Assembly (NCBI GenBank): GCA_045106815.1 | Contig: JBGCFG010000003.1 | Coordinates: forward strand, 281,438 to 345,437 | Direction of reading: 5' to 3' | Length of the DNA: 64,000 nt | From: JAUIAI01 sp045106815 | GTDB lineage: Bacteria > Pseudomonadota > Gammaproteobacteria > Burkholderiales > Burkholderiaceae_E | Shown: positions 17,710 to 26,687 of the stretch, piece by piece | How positions within the stretch are numbered: position 1 is the stretch's first letter | Layout of the letters: every line of letters begins with the position of its first letter | Made by a program: the position numbers and the translations under genes | The notes under the pieces: model-generated | Database searches by the model: none | What the model was told of the DNA's origin: nothing | What the model saw: the letters and a program-made list of their open reading frames with translations, nothing else

Positions 17710-20630
17710 GATCCAATTCCTTGTGTTTGTTTAGATTCGACACGCAGTGCCGGCGCCGTGAGCCCTAAGGTAACCAGCACCCGTTCACCTTGTTCGGAGA
17801 AGCTCAGCTTAGTCCCACGACGGGGAATCAGAGCCTTAACCAGACCAAGACCGCTGGAAGTCAGCGGCAGATTATCCAGGTCAAACCCTTCGGGCAAGGA
17901 GCCTTTGTTCAAAACCTCAATCACCACACCTGACTCATCGCCGTCGACAGTGACCTGCACCGACTCGTCATCCAGACTGTGCTTGAACGCATTTGTCATG
18001 AGTTCATTAATCACGAGTGCAAGCGGAACAGCCTCGCTCTCGGGGACACTCCAGAGGGTATCAACGCCCGGCAATACCTCGCAGTCGAGACGTTGTCCAA
18101 AATTGATACGCAAGTTGTCAGCAATTGCGAGCACAATTTGGCCTGCCCTGAGCGCATCATCACTGCGAAACTGCAGACCATGAACCTGCGCAATCGCGTG
18201 AATTTGGCTCGCAACTTCCGACAAAGTCCCTTTCAGCTCTGGCTGACGAATCGCGGTTTGCTGGAGCAATCCTGCAACGCCCTGCAAGTTATTCTTGATT
18301 CGGTGATGGACTTCCCTTACGAGGGTCTCTCGCTGATTAACGGCCTCGTCTATCCGGTTTTGTTCAGCCTCACGCTCGTGAGAAATATCCTCAGCCAGGA
18401 TAAAACACTCGCCGTGGCCTGGCCCCCCGCCAAACATTCGCAGACGCACAGTCATATGCCGGCCGCTGGGATGCTGCATCTGAACAACCGCTATGCTCGG
18501 CTTTCCGGAAGCCAGATTTGAAAGTGACTCCTCAAGCACATCCGCACTTTCATCGGCCACGCCATGCCAAAGCCGCATACCAGACAATCGAATCAACTCA
18601 TCTGGTTCAAGACCAAAGATAGCCTTAGACGCACGATTGGCATGGATGATGCGGTTTCCGGTCGGAGTCAGTACAAGCACGGCTTCATTCAAAGACGCTG
18701 CGAACGCGTCGAAGCGCATATGCATCTTCACGGCCAGAGACAAAGCTGAATTTCGCTGCCGCAGATCAACACTCACGACCGTAATGGAATCCGCGGCTCC
18801 GTCCATATTGGGTGTGAGATGGAGCAGGCAATCAATCAGGCTTAAATCATCTCGCACTAGGTTGACTCGCACCACAGACTCTCCCACATCACGACTGCGC
18901 CCTTCGAGCAAGGCGCTCAGTCCGAGTTCAGCTGTGGCATCGCAATAGCGGGCGAACGCGGTGTCGAGAATGTCCGCCTCGCTGCGATTGAGCAAGCCGA
19001 GCAATGCCGCGTTAGCGCGAACCACTTTGCCCCGTTCAAGGACGGCGACGCCAACAGTCGCTACATCATTTTGCTCACGGATTTCAGCGATGCTCTCGCG
19101 CAAATGCTCCGACTGCTCAAGCAGATCACTCACGTCAGTCAGCGTCACCAGCATGCCAAGTTCTTCTCGCTCGGCGTCCACCCTGCGCAGCGCAATTTCA
19201 CACTGTCTGCTGCTGCCACTCGCATGGATGATTCTTTCAGTGAAGCGATACATGCCACTACTGTGAACCGCCTCGCAAACCACTGGCTCGATCTCTGTCC
19301 AGTCAAACATACTCCCGAACAAGACCTCCAGCGGCTGCCCGAGAATTTCTCGCTCTGGTCTGCCAAGCAGATTCTCTAATGCCGGATTGACCTGCACGAC
19401 AATCTCGCCGACCACATGAATTAGGCCTGCATCCATTGAGCGGAGCAAGGCTGATTGCTGCAACAAAGAAGAGCGAAGCTCGGTCTTGAGCAAATGCTCA
19501 CGCGTTGCATCGTTAATCACGATGAGTGTGATCTGTTCGTTCTCAGCAGACGTCAGTGTTTTGGCATAGCAGTCAAGCCATTGCGCTTCACCATCAGGCT
19601 GACTGTGCTGAATGCGGCAGGTGCCTTCCGGTGACTGTTGGGTATGCTCCGCCACACTCAATGGCATCGTCTCTTTGATCCCGGACGCTAACCGCTCAAA
19701 CTCCTGGTACTCCACCAGGCCTGTCATCGTGCTCAGGGTTTTGTTGCATCTCAGCAGACTGCCATCGTGGCGCACCGCCATCATGCCCACGGGCGCATAG
19801 TCAAAGCCGCGCTCAAGCCACGATACTTGCGCCCGCAGCATTTGTTCAAGCGTTTGTGTGGGGCGCAAGTCAAACAGCATCGCGCACCACATTTGTTCGC
19901 CGTTCAGTCCTTTGATGCCAAGTGCCTCAAGTCGATACGGCACATGCTCGCCCGTGACACCGTGGATGGCCACGCGTTCATCACGATAGTGCGTGATGTG
20001 CTTGCCCTCGTCGACCCACTTCAGAGCGTTCTGCCGCATTTCTTCGAACTGCTTGGCCGCAGAGCTGGCATGCCATTCTCGCGGATCCTCGCCATAGAGT
20101 TGTTCTACCGTCCGGCCCAATAGGTCACATGCGGCTTTGTTGGCCAGGATAATGCGGTAGTTGCTGTCTTGTATTGTGGTGGGGACCGGCGATTCTTCAA
20201 TTGTGAGGCGAAAGATATCGAGCTTGCTAAGCAGTAATTGATCGTGCTCTGACGACTCTTGTATCCGCGAATAAGTGGACAGAAAATTTGGCTCGCCGCG
20301 GCGTACGAACCGCGTTACTGTCACAGTGACATCAAGCGTCTTGCCAGAGCCGGTCGTGATGCGCCGGGTATATTCGACCGGCTTGTCAGGCTGGGCCTCA
20401 AGCATGCGAACAATCCGCTCATGCTGAGCAATGCGAACCGCCCGCTTGTCATCGGCATAGTCAAGCACATGACGTCGTCCGATGACCCGCTCAGCGTCGA
20501 GCTCAAAAATGCGCTCGAAGGCAGGATTCACCGCAGCATAGCAAAGGGATGCGTCAAAAACCGCCACCGGCATGGGCAAATGCCGGTACACCGCTGAGAA
20601 ATCGGTGTCTTCGACCGTCGTTTCAATCAT
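17706..20630 (-). CDS. Six-PAS cytoplasmic HisKA_2 sensor histidine kinase
   Basis: A 974-residue soluble kinase. I count six PAS-like units, starting at about residues 8, 138, 272, 395, 515 and 640; each carries the pattern of a buried strand followed by an Asn-Ala/Pro-Ala helix (for example AAVNPAFERIF, LANKAACDLLG, VQVNPALENLLG, IIHANRASKAIFG). The HisKA_2 phosphorylation motif is EVHHRIKNNLQ (His775/His776). The ATPase domain has LVINELMTNAFKHS and SGLGLVKAL. No membrane helix is visible. HisKA_2 kinases with ANTAR partners include EutW-EutV and PdtaS-PdtaR, and here the downstream gene encodes an ANTAR regulator in a TTGA overlap. Ligands for the PAS units are unknown. Confidence 0.9.
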   Translation of the reverse strand: MIETTVEDTDFSAVYRHLPMPVAVFDASLCYAAVNPAFERIFELDAERVIGRRHVLDYADDKRAVRIAQHERIVRMLEAQPDKPVEYTRRITTGSGKTLDVTVTVTRFVRRGEPNFLSTYSRIQESSEHDQLLLSKLDIFRLTIEESPVPTTIQDSNYRIILANKAACDLLGRTVEQLYGEDPREWHASSAAKQFEEMRQNALKWVDEGKHITHYRDERVAIHGVTGEHVPYRLEALGIKGLNGEQMWCAMLFDLRPTQTLEQMLRAQVSWLERGFDYAPVGMMAVRHDGSLLRCNKTLSTMTGLVEYQEFERLASGIKETMPLSVAEHTQQSPEGTCRIQHSQPDGEAQWLDCYAKTLTSAENEQITLIVINDATREHLLKTELRSSLLQQSALLRSMDAGLIHVVGEIVVQVNPALENLLGRPEREILGQPLEVLFGSMFDWTEIEPVVCEAVHSSGMYRFTERIIHASGSSRQCEIALRRVDAEREELGMLVTLTDVSDLLEQSEHLRESIAEIREQNDVATVGVAVLERGKVVRANAALLGLLNRSEADILDTAFARYCDATAELGLSALLEGRSRDVGESVVRVNLVRDDLSLIDCLLHLTPNMDGAADSITVVSVDLRQRNSALSLAVKMHMRFDAFAASLNEAVLVLTPTGNRIIHANRASKAIFGLEPDELIRLSGMRLWHGVADESADVLEESLSNLASGKPSIAVVQMQHPSGRHMTVRLRMFGGGPGHGECFILAEDISHEREAEQNRIDEAVNQRETLVREVHHRIKNNLQGVAGLLQQTAIRQPELKGTLSEVASQIHAIAQVHGLQFRSDDALRAGQIVLAIADNLRINFGQRLDCEVLPGVDTLWSVPESEAVPLALVINELMTNAFKHSLDDESVQVTVDGDESGVVIEVLNKGSLPEGFDLDNLPLTSSGLGLVKALIPRRGTKLSFSEQGERVLVTLGLTAPALRVESKQTQGIGS

Positions 20631-20847
20631 GGTTTGTTGTGCTCAAGCCATTTACGGAGGATGGGCAGCTGACGCTGCACTGGCAAGGATTTCTTGATCC
20701 TACTGCAAATGTGGCACTAAAAAGAATGAATTGCCCCTAATCGAGGCTTATTGACGGTCCTTTACAGGTGTTTGTCGCCCGTCGACCACTGAGCCGACGA
20801 GAGAGAATGCTGGGGGAATGACTGCTGCAGAAGTGCGGCCAAAGAAA

Positions 20848-20924
20848 TGGGGTGACTGATGGGGCTCGAACCCACGACCACCGGAATCACAATCCGGGGC
20901 TCTACCAACTGAGCTACAGTCACC
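20848..20924 (-). tRNA. tRNA-His (GTG anticodon)
   Basis: On the minus strand, a full cloverleaf with acceptor stem GTGACTG/CAGTCAC, D arm TAGCTCAGTTGGTAGAGC, anticodon stem CCGGA/TCCGG around TTGTGAT (anticodon GTG) and TTCGAGC T loop. The extra 5' G (G-1) typical of tRNA-His is encoded opposite discriminator C, and CCA is encoded. It is the last of three tRNAs in transcription order. Confidence 0.97.
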
Positions 20925-20936
20925 GCTGATCAGAAC

Positions 20937-21013
<77 letters not shown>

Positions 21014-21085
21014 TGCATGCGAACTATCAACCGCAGGCGCCCAGGCACGCTGAGGCACAAATAATACTGCAAGACAAAACGAGTT

Positions 21086-21162
21086 TGGTCGGGGCGAGAG
21101 GATTCGAACCTCCGGCATCTTGCTCCCAAAGCAAGCACTCTACCAGGCTGAGCTACACCCCG
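21086..21162 (-). tRNA. tRNA-Pro (TGG anticodon)
   Basis: Minus strand. Acceptor stem CGGGGTG/CGCCCCG, D arm TAGCTCAGCCTGGTAGAG, anticodon stem CTTGC/GCAAG enclosing TTTGGGA (anticodon TGG) and T arm GGAGGTTCGAATCCTC. Discriminator A and CCA are encoded. It is first in the Pro-Arg-His order and begins 34 bp after the glmM stop. Confidence 0.97.
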
Positions 21163-21171
21163 AAGCCCTTA

Positions 21172-21177
21172 ATTGTA
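21172..21177 (-). promoter_or_regulatory. Candidate -10 element for the Pro-Arg-His tRNA cluster
   Basis: TACAAT on the minus strand ends 9 bases before the first base of tRNA-Pro, about right for a start close to the tRNA 5' end. No convincing -35 hexamer is visible 16-18 bases further upstream, where the glmM stop lies, so read-through from glmM is an alternative. Confidence 0.35.
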
Positions 21178-21196
21178 GCTGAATCGGCTCAGATTC

Positions 21197-22537
21197 TCAC
21201 GCGCGGACTGCGCCAGCCAATTGGGCCGCCCATTGCTCGGCAGTTCGGCGACTTGAGGCCTCGACCATAACGCGCAACAAGGGCTCTGTACCGGAGGGCC
21301 TAATCAAGATTCGACCATCTTCCCCGAGCGCTTTTTCTGCCTCACTGATGGCGGAATTGAGCTCGGCGTTTGACTGCCAGTCAAACCCAGGTTCAATCTC
21401 TACGTTAATCAGTTCCTGCGGGAAAAGCTGTAAGTCGGCGCAAATTTCAGCCAACGATTTGCCCTGAGACTGCATCGCAGACAGGACTTGCAAGGCGCTG
21501 ACCGTCCCATCGCCAGTGGTGTGGCAATCCAGGCAAAGCAAATGCCCAGAACTCTCGCCACCGTACAACCAGCCGCGCTCATTGAGCATTTCAAGCACAT
21601 AGCGGTCGCCAACCTTCGCTCGCGCAAAGCCAATACCGCGACGCGTCATTGATTGTTCAAGCGCCAGATTACTCATGAGCGTGCCTACCACGCCAGCGAC
21701 AGGCCCGTGACTCAAGCGTTCAGCGGTAATGGCAAACAACAGCTCATCACCGTTGTAAACCCGACCCGACGCGTCAACCACCACCAGCCTGTCAGCATCG
21801 CCATCCAGCGCAATGCCCAAATCGGCGCTATGCAAACGCACCGCCTGCTGCAAATGACCGGGCCGGACCGCGCCGACCTCATGATTAATGTTGGTGCCGT
21901 TAGGCTCGCAGCCAATCTCGACAACATCTGCACCGAGTTCGTGGAAGACATTGGGCGCCGTGTGATAGGCAGCACCGTTAGCGCAATCAACAACCAGGCG
22001 CAAACCGCGCAGATCAAGCCGATTCGGAAAGCTACTTTTACAAAACTCGATATAGCGACCCTGCGCATCTTCAATGCGGCGGGCACGGCCAAGGTCACGA
22101 CTGGCCACACAGGAAACGGGGCGCTCAAGTCTGGACTCAATCTCAAGTTCTACAGAGTCAGGCAGCTTGTTGCCGTCGCCTGAGAAAAATTTGATGCCGT
22201 TGTCTTCAAACGGGTTATGCGAAGCGCTTATGACAACACCTGCAGACAAGCGCAGCGCACGGGTGAGATAAGCGACCCCTGGCGTCGGCAGTGGACCAGA
22301 CATCAAAACATCAACGCCGGCAGCGGCGAAGCCGGCTTCCAGCGCAGCCTCGAGCATATAGCCGGAGACGCGAGTGTCTTTGCCAATAAGAACCGTTGGC
22401 CGACCAGATCGGTGTGGATTACTGGCAGCCAATACCTGACCAGCCGCATACCCCAGGCGCAGCACAAACTCGGGCGTGATGGGTTCCTGACCAACCCGTC
22501 CGCGCACACCATCCGTTCCGAAATACTTTCGACTCAT
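21197..22537 (-). CDS. glmM: Phosphoglucosamine mutase GlmM
   Basis: GlmM converts glucosamine-6-phosphate to glucosamine-1-phosphate on the route to UDP-GlcNAc for peptidoglycan and LPS. The N-terminus MSRKYFGTDGVRG is diagnostic. The phosphoserine loop is SASHNPFEDNGIKFF with catalytic Ser106. The metal-binding loop DGDADR (LGIALDGDADRLVVVD) and the sugar-binding GGESSGH are present. The C-terminal phosphate-binding RPSGTEPLLRVM is intact. At 446 residues it is full length, with AGGA about 8 bases before the ATG. It follows folP on the same strand by 43 bp, as is common in proteobacteria. Confidence 0.98.
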   Translation of the reverse strand: MSRKYFGTDGVRGRVGQEPITPEFVLRLGYAAGQVLAASNPHRSGRPTVLIGKDTRVSGYMLEAALEAGFAAAGVDVLMSGPLPTPGVAYLTRALRLSAGVVISASHNPFEDNGIKFFSGDGNKLPDSVELEIESRLERPVSCVASRDLGRARRIEDAQGRYIEFCKSSFPNRLDLRGLRLVVDCANGAAYHTAPNVFHELGADVVEIGCEPNGTNINHEVGAVRPGHLQQAVRLHSADLGIALDGDADRLVVVDASGRVYNGDELLFAITAERLSHGPVAGVVGTLMSNLALEQSMTRRGIGFARAKVGDRYVLEMLNERGWLYGGESSGHLLCLDCHTTGDGTVSALQVLSAMQSQGKSLAEICADLQLFPQELINVEIEPGFDWQSNAELNSAISEAEKALGEDGRILIRPSGTEPLLRVMVEASSRRTAEQWAAQLAGAVRA

Positions 22538-22580
22538 TTGTTAGTTCCTGTATTTTCCATAGCCGCTATCAGTCACGATT

Positions 22581-23426
22581 TCATGCCGTCATTCTAGTAA
22601 AAACTGTCAGTGCATCACGCGTTTGAGCAACATCATGAACGCGCAAAATACTCGCGCCATTCTGAACGGCGGCCAACGCACCACCAATACTCGCAGCCAG
22701 CCGTTCATCAACCGGGCGCCCCGTCATTTCACCAAGCATCGACTTTCGCGACAGGCCAATCAAAACAGGGCAATCGGTCGTTACGGAAATCTGCCGAATG
22801 CTGCCTAGCAACTCAAGGTTGTGAGCAAGCTTCTTACCAAAGCCAATGCCTGGATCAACGATCAATCTGTTGGCGCTGACACCCGACGAGCGGAGTACAT
22901 CGACCCGATCATGCAAAAAACCCGCTACTTCAGATACCACCGACCGATAAGCGGGGTCTTCCTGCATTGTCAGCGGGTCGCCCGCCATATGCATGACGCA
23001 AACACCCGCCGAACTCCCACTAACAGCCTCAACCGCCCCCGGCGCCCGAAACCCGTTCACATCATTGATCAGATCAACCGAATACCGCAGCACGGCGCGC
23101 ATCGTCTCTGCGTGCCGCGTATCCACCGATACAGCGACACCCGCATCCTGAATCGCCTCAAGCACCGGCACCAGCCGCGCCAGCTCCTCATCAGGATGTA
23201 AAGGCTCAGCCCCAGGCCGAGTCGACTCAGCCCCCAGATCAACAATGTCCGCCCCATCTTTAATCAGCTTGAAGGCGTGCTGAATCGCGACCTGCGAATC
23301 AACAAACTGCCCCCCGTCCGAGAACGAGTCCGGCGTCAGATTCACAACGCCCATCAATAACGGCCGATCCAATTCAAACGAGAACCGCCCGAGCGCAATT
23401 CCTCGCGGTACCTGTTGCTCAGCCAC
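22581..23426 (-). CDS. folP: Dihydropteroate synthase FolP
   Basis: FolP condenses p-aminobenzoate with 6-hydroxymethyl-dihydropterin pyrophosphate in folate synthesis and is the sulfonamide target. The pterin and pABA loops are present: MGVVNLTPDSFSDGG near residue 25 and DIVDLGAESTRPGAEP near 60. LINDVNGF and DPGIGFGK follow in order, then GLSRKSMLGE. Length is 281 residues. The start is GTG, supported by AAGGAG five bases upstream. It lies between glmM and the palindromic element, with ftsH further upstream. Confidence 0.97.
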   Translation of the reverse strand: MAEQQVPRGIALGRFSFELDRPLLMGVVNLTPDSFSDGGQFVDSQVAIQHAFKLIKDGADIVDLGAESTRPGAEPLHPDEELARLVPVLEAIQDAGVAVSVDTRHAETMRAVLRYSVDLINDVNGFRAPGAVEAVSGSSAGVCVMHMAGDPLTMQEDPAYRSVVSEVAGFLHDRVDVLRSSGVSANRLIVDPGIGFGKKLAHNLELLGSIRQISVTTDCPVLIGLSRKSMLGEMTGRPVDERLAASIGGALAAVQNGASILRVHDVAQTRDALTVFTRMTA

Positions 23427-23496
23427 AGTGCTCCTTACCCAAAATCAGTCCCGTAAGAGAATACAGCGCCCACAAACATGCCAACGTAACAGTTGT

Positions 23497-23699
23497 TGTG
23501 ATTTGGAGCGCCGGGGGCTTTGGGCCGGGGGATCTAAGGCAAGCCAGCGGCGATGCCGAGATCGGGGATCAGGCTGGCAGCATGTCTGAGCGAAGCGAGT
23601 TCTGCCAGCCCCCCGATCTCGGCATCGCCGCTGGGAAGTCCGGCAAAGCCGGACCGCAGCCTTTCCCCCGGCCCAAAGCCCCCGGCGCTCCAAATCACA
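23497..23699. repeat. Large nested palindromic element between folP and ftsH
   Basis: Outer arms 23497-23531 and 23665-23699 are exact 35-bp inverted repeats. Nested inside, 23544-23567 pairs perfectly with 23611-23634 (24 bp), and 23572-23579 pairs with 23603-23610 (8 bp, after a 4-base bulge). The apical loop holds GAGCGAAGCGAG. The right arm carries its own small hairpin, GTCCGGC-AAA-GCCGGAC. Nothing in it looks protein-coding. It lies between the ftsH terminator and the folP start. It could be a non-autonomous mobile palindrome, a REP-like element, or a structured transcript. Confidence 0.85.
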
Positions 23700-23721
23700 T
23701 CGCGACGGTCAAAAAACAAAC

Positions 23722-23749
23722 AAAAAAAACGCCACCCGAAGGTGGCGCC
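23722..23749 (-). terminator. Rho-independent terminator of ftsH
   Basis: On the minus strand a CGCCACC stem with TTCG tetraloop and GGTGGCG is followed by eight T residues. The plus strand shows this as A8 then CGCCACC-CGAA-GGTGGCG. It starts about 6 bases after the ftsH stop. The stem, ultrastable loop and long T run make a strong intrinsic terminator, separating ftsH from folP-glmM transcription. Confidence 0.92.
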
Positions 23750-23755
23750 TGATTC

Positions 23756-25681
23756 TTACTGAGCCGCTGGCTCAGCCGAGTCGGTTGGCGGCTTACGCTC
23801 GCCGCCCTCAGGTATTGGCAGGGCTGCTGATGGCGGGGTTCCGCCATCGCTTGAGGCTGGCGCACTGCCGGAGGCCTTGGGTGGGCTCGGCTGTTTGCCG
23901 TCCATGATTTCCTGGACTTGCTCTGCGTCGATGGTTTCCCATTCGAGCAAGGCTTTAGCCATGACTTCGACTTTCTCGCGATTGTCTTCGAGAATCTTCT
24001 GAGCCAGGGCGTACTGCTCGTCGACGATTCGGCGGATCTCGGAGTCGACTACCTGCATCGTGGAGTCAGACAGACTCGTGGTGCGGGTGACTGAGCGGCC
24101 CAGGAAGACTTCGCCTTCGTTTTCGGCGTAGATCATTGGGCTCAAGGCATCAGACATGCCGTAGCGGGTAACCATTTCGCGGGCGATGTTGGTTGCCTGC
24201 TCATAGTCGGAGGTTGCGCCGGTGGATTTCTGATCGAGGAACACTTCTTCTGCTACCCGGCCGCCGAATGCCACAGCGACCTGCGCCAATAGCTGCTTAG
24301 CCGTGAAGCCGTAGCGATCTTTCTCGGGCAGGAAGAAGGTGACACCCAGGGCTCTGCCGCGCGGGATAATCGTGACCTTGTGAACCGGATCGGCTTCTTT
24401 GATCACTTTGCCGACCACGGCGTGGCCAGACTCGTGATACGCCGTGACGATCCGATCTTCTTCGGTCATGACCATGCTGCGACGCTCGGCGCCCATCATG
24501 ATCTTGTCTTTGGCCTGCTCAAAGTCGTTCATCTCAACCAGACGCGCATTACGCCGGGCTGCGAACAGCGATGCTTCGTTTACGAGATTAGCGAGGTCAG
24601 CACCGGAGAAGCCTGGGCAACCACGGGCGATCACGTCGGGGCGAACGTCGGCCGCGATGGGGACCTTACGCATGTGAACATTGAGGATCTGCTCGCGACC
24701 GCGAATATCGGGAAGCGGTACGACAACCTGGCGGTCAAAACGGCCGGGACGCATGAGTGCGGGGTCAAGGACGTCTGGACGGTTGGTCGCGGCGATGACG
24801 ATAATGCCCTGGCCGGTTTCAAAACCATCCATCTCAACCAGCAACTGGTTAAGCGTTTGCTCGCGCTCATCATTGCCGCCACCAAGGCCTGCGCCCCGCT
24901 GACGGCCGACCGCGTCAATTTCGTCAATGAAGACAATACACGGCGCATGCTTCTTCGCGTTCTCGAACATGTCGCGAACCCGGGCAGCACCCACACCCAC
25001 AAACATCTCAACGAAGTCTGAACCCGAGATTGAGAAGAACGGGACTTTTGCCTCGCCGGCGATAGCCTTGGCCAGGAGCGTCTTACCTGTACCCGGTGAA
25101 CCGACCATCAGAACACCGCGGGGAATTCGGCCACCGAGTTTTTGGAACTTTGACGGATCGCGAAGGAAGTCAACCAGCTCCTGGACCTCTTCTTTGGCCT
25201 CATCGCAGCCCGCAACATCGACAAACGTGATGGAGTTGTTGGTTTCGTCCAGCATGCGCGCACGCGACTTACCAAACGAAAACGCACCGCCTCGTCCACC
25301 GCCTTGCATCTGACGCATGAAGAACACCCACACGCCAATGAGAAGGAGCATTGGGAACCAGGAGACGAAGATGCTGAACAACAGCGACTGCTCCTCTTCG
25401 GGTTTTGCCTCAACGGTGACGCCGTACTTCATCAGGTCGCCCACCATCCAGACATCACTGGGAGCGAATGACGTGACGTATTGACCGTCTCGGGTGCGGC
25501 CGCGCAGCGTCTTGCCGTCAATGGTCACTGACTCAAGCTGTCCGTTTTGAGCCTGCTTCATGAACTGCGAGTAGGCAACGTCGTTGCCACGTGCCTGACG
25601 GCTGTCAAACTGTTTGAAGACAGTAAAGAGGACAAGTGCGATGACTAGCCAGATTGCTGCCTTGGGGAACATGTTGTTCAC
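23756..25681 (-). CDS. ftsH: ATP-dependent zinc metalloprotease FtsH
   Basis: FtsH is the membrane-anchored AAA+ protease that degrades misassembled membrane proteins and regulators such as LpxC. Two membrane helices flank a small periplasmic domain (AAIWLVIALVLFTVF, and FPMLLLIGVWVFFM near residue 110-125). Walker A is GSPGTGKT (about 194-201), then the Walker B region CIVFIDEIDAVG. The second-region-of-homology signature and zinc site HESGH (about 420) follow. I choose the GTG at 25681 because GGAG lies six bases upstream and relatives begin this way; a TTG at 25693 lacks a site. Length is 641 residues with a Pro/Ser-rich tail. Confidence 0.97.
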   Translation of the reverse strand: MNNMFPKAAIWLVIALVLFTVFKQFDSRQARGNDVAYSQFMKQAQNGQLESVTIDGKTLRGRTRDGQYVTSFAPSDVWMVGDLMKYGVTVEAKPEEEQSLLFSIFVSWFPMLLLIGVWVFFMRQMQGGGRGGAFSFGKSRARMLDETNNSITFVDVAGCDEAKEEVQELVDFLRDPSKFQKLGGRIPRGVLMVGSPGTGKTLLAKAIAGEAKVPFFSISGSDFVEMFVGVGAARVRDMFENAKKHAPCIVFIDEIDAVGRQRGAGLGGGNDEREQTLNQLLVEMDGFETGQGIIVIAATNRPDVLDPALMRPGRFDRQVVVPLPDIRGREQILNVHMRKVPIAADVRPDVIARGCPGFSGADLANLVNEASLFAARRNARLVEMNDFEQAKDKIMMGAERRSMVMTEEDRIVTAYHESGHAVVGKVIKEADPVHKVTIIPRGRALGVTFFLPEKDRYGFTAKQLLAQVAVAFGGRVAEEVFLDQKSTGATSDYEQATNIAREMVTRYGMSDALSPMIYAENEGEVFLGRSVTRTTSLSDSTMQVVDSEIRRIVDEQYALAQKILEDNREKVEVMAKALLEWETIDAEQVQEIMDGKQPSPPKASGSAPASSDGGTPPSAALPIPEGGERKPPTDSAEPAAQ

Positions 25682-25902
25682 TGCTTGCTCCAACTACGAA
25701 GAGGATTAATGATTTTACGCATGTTGGGTCATTGCCGCTACTAACAAGCGTTGATAAGTCATTGATTTATTTTGTTGATCTATAAAGAAAAAGCTATCAC
25801 CAACAGATTGTCGGCGTTTTTCACTCAACAAGAACGCTTAGAGTGACTTAAATACGGTTTCGGCATCTGCAAGGCCCCACTTAAGCCAAGGGTTCGGTCG
25901 GC

Positions 25903-26544
25903 TCAGCCAGGCGCCCCTTTCAACCGCCTGCCGACCAGAAAGGTTTCAGCCGATTCGGCTCTCGAGGCCTGGGGCTTACGCTCACGCACCTGGCTGAAGA
26001 CAAGTTTGAAGTCTCTAACAATCTGACTAAAACCACTGCCGTGGAAACATTTAATGATCAGCGTCCCCTGGGGCGAAAGACGTGTTCGGGCCAGATCAAG
26101 CGCCAGCTCGGCCAGATCCGCCATTCTGGCTGAATCCGCCATCGCAACGCCGCTGAGGTTAGGTGCCATATCTGACACAATCAGATCAAGGGGCTTGTCG
26201 TCCAGCAATGACTCCAAAGCCTGGAGAGTTTCGATCTCCCGGAAATCTCCCTGAAAGAAATCGACGCCAGGCACCGCGGCCATCTCCAGGAGATCTAACG
26301 CAACAATGCGGGCCCCGGTCATGCGCTTGGCGAGCACCTGCGACCAGGCGCCCGGGGCACTGCCCAGATCAACGGCACGATTGACTGAACCGCGACCAAT
26401 TTGTTCGGCATCCAGAATTTCAATGAGCTTGTAGGCAGCCCGCGACCGATAACCGTCTCGCTGCGCCTGATTAACGAACGGATCGTTTACGTGCCGGTTC
26501 AGCCATTGCTGCTTGCTTTTGTGTTTTGACTTCTTGGCTGCCAT
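25903..26544 (-). CDS. rlmE: 23S rRNA 2'-O-methyltransferase RlmE (FtsJ/RrmJ)
   Basis: RlmE methylates U2552 in the A-loop of 23S rRNA late in 50S assembly. The 213-residue protein has a basic N-terminus, GYRSRAAYKLIEI with the first catalytic Lys, and the SAM motif VDLGSAPGAWSQVL. The catalytic Asp lies in LIVSDMAPNLSG and the second Lys in LIIKCFHGSGF. All elements of the K-D-K-E tetrad region are in order. It sits upstream of ftsH, the classic rlmE-ftsH pair, though 221 bp apart. That gap shows no feature I recognise. It is divergent from yhbY. Confidence 0.96.
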   Translation of the reverse strand: MAAKKSKHKSKQQWLNRHVNDPFVNQAQRDGYRSRAAYKLIEILDAEQIGRGSVNRAVDLGSAPGAWSQVLAKRMTGARIVALDLLEMAAVPGVDFFQGDFREIETLQALESLLDDKPLDLIVSDMAPNLSGVAMADSARMADLAELALDLARTRLSPQGTLIIKCFHGSGFSQIVRDFKLVFSQVRERKPQASRAESAETFLVGRRLKGAPG

Positions 26545-26687
26545 TGAATTAGCCGGTAGTGGGGATAAATAGTTGTCGTTGCCCTAGAATGCGGTGGCCG
26601 AGGCCTGGTGAAACCAACAATCACGACCACGCCCTTGCCCTGCCCTAGCCCTTAATCTTGCCCCTACCTGCCTTTCTACGAGCCGTC

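Noticed and set aside
23498..23752. Two mirror frames (84 and 61 codons) across the folP-ftsH palindrome
   Set aside because: Both strands encode the same peptide because the DNA is palindromic; this is an effect of the inverted repeat, not a gene.
24380..25021. 213-codon plus-strand frame antisense to ftsH
   Set aside because: It lies wholly antiparallel to the highly conserved AAA+ domain of ftsH, a typical mirror frame in GC-rich coding DNA, with no ribosome site.
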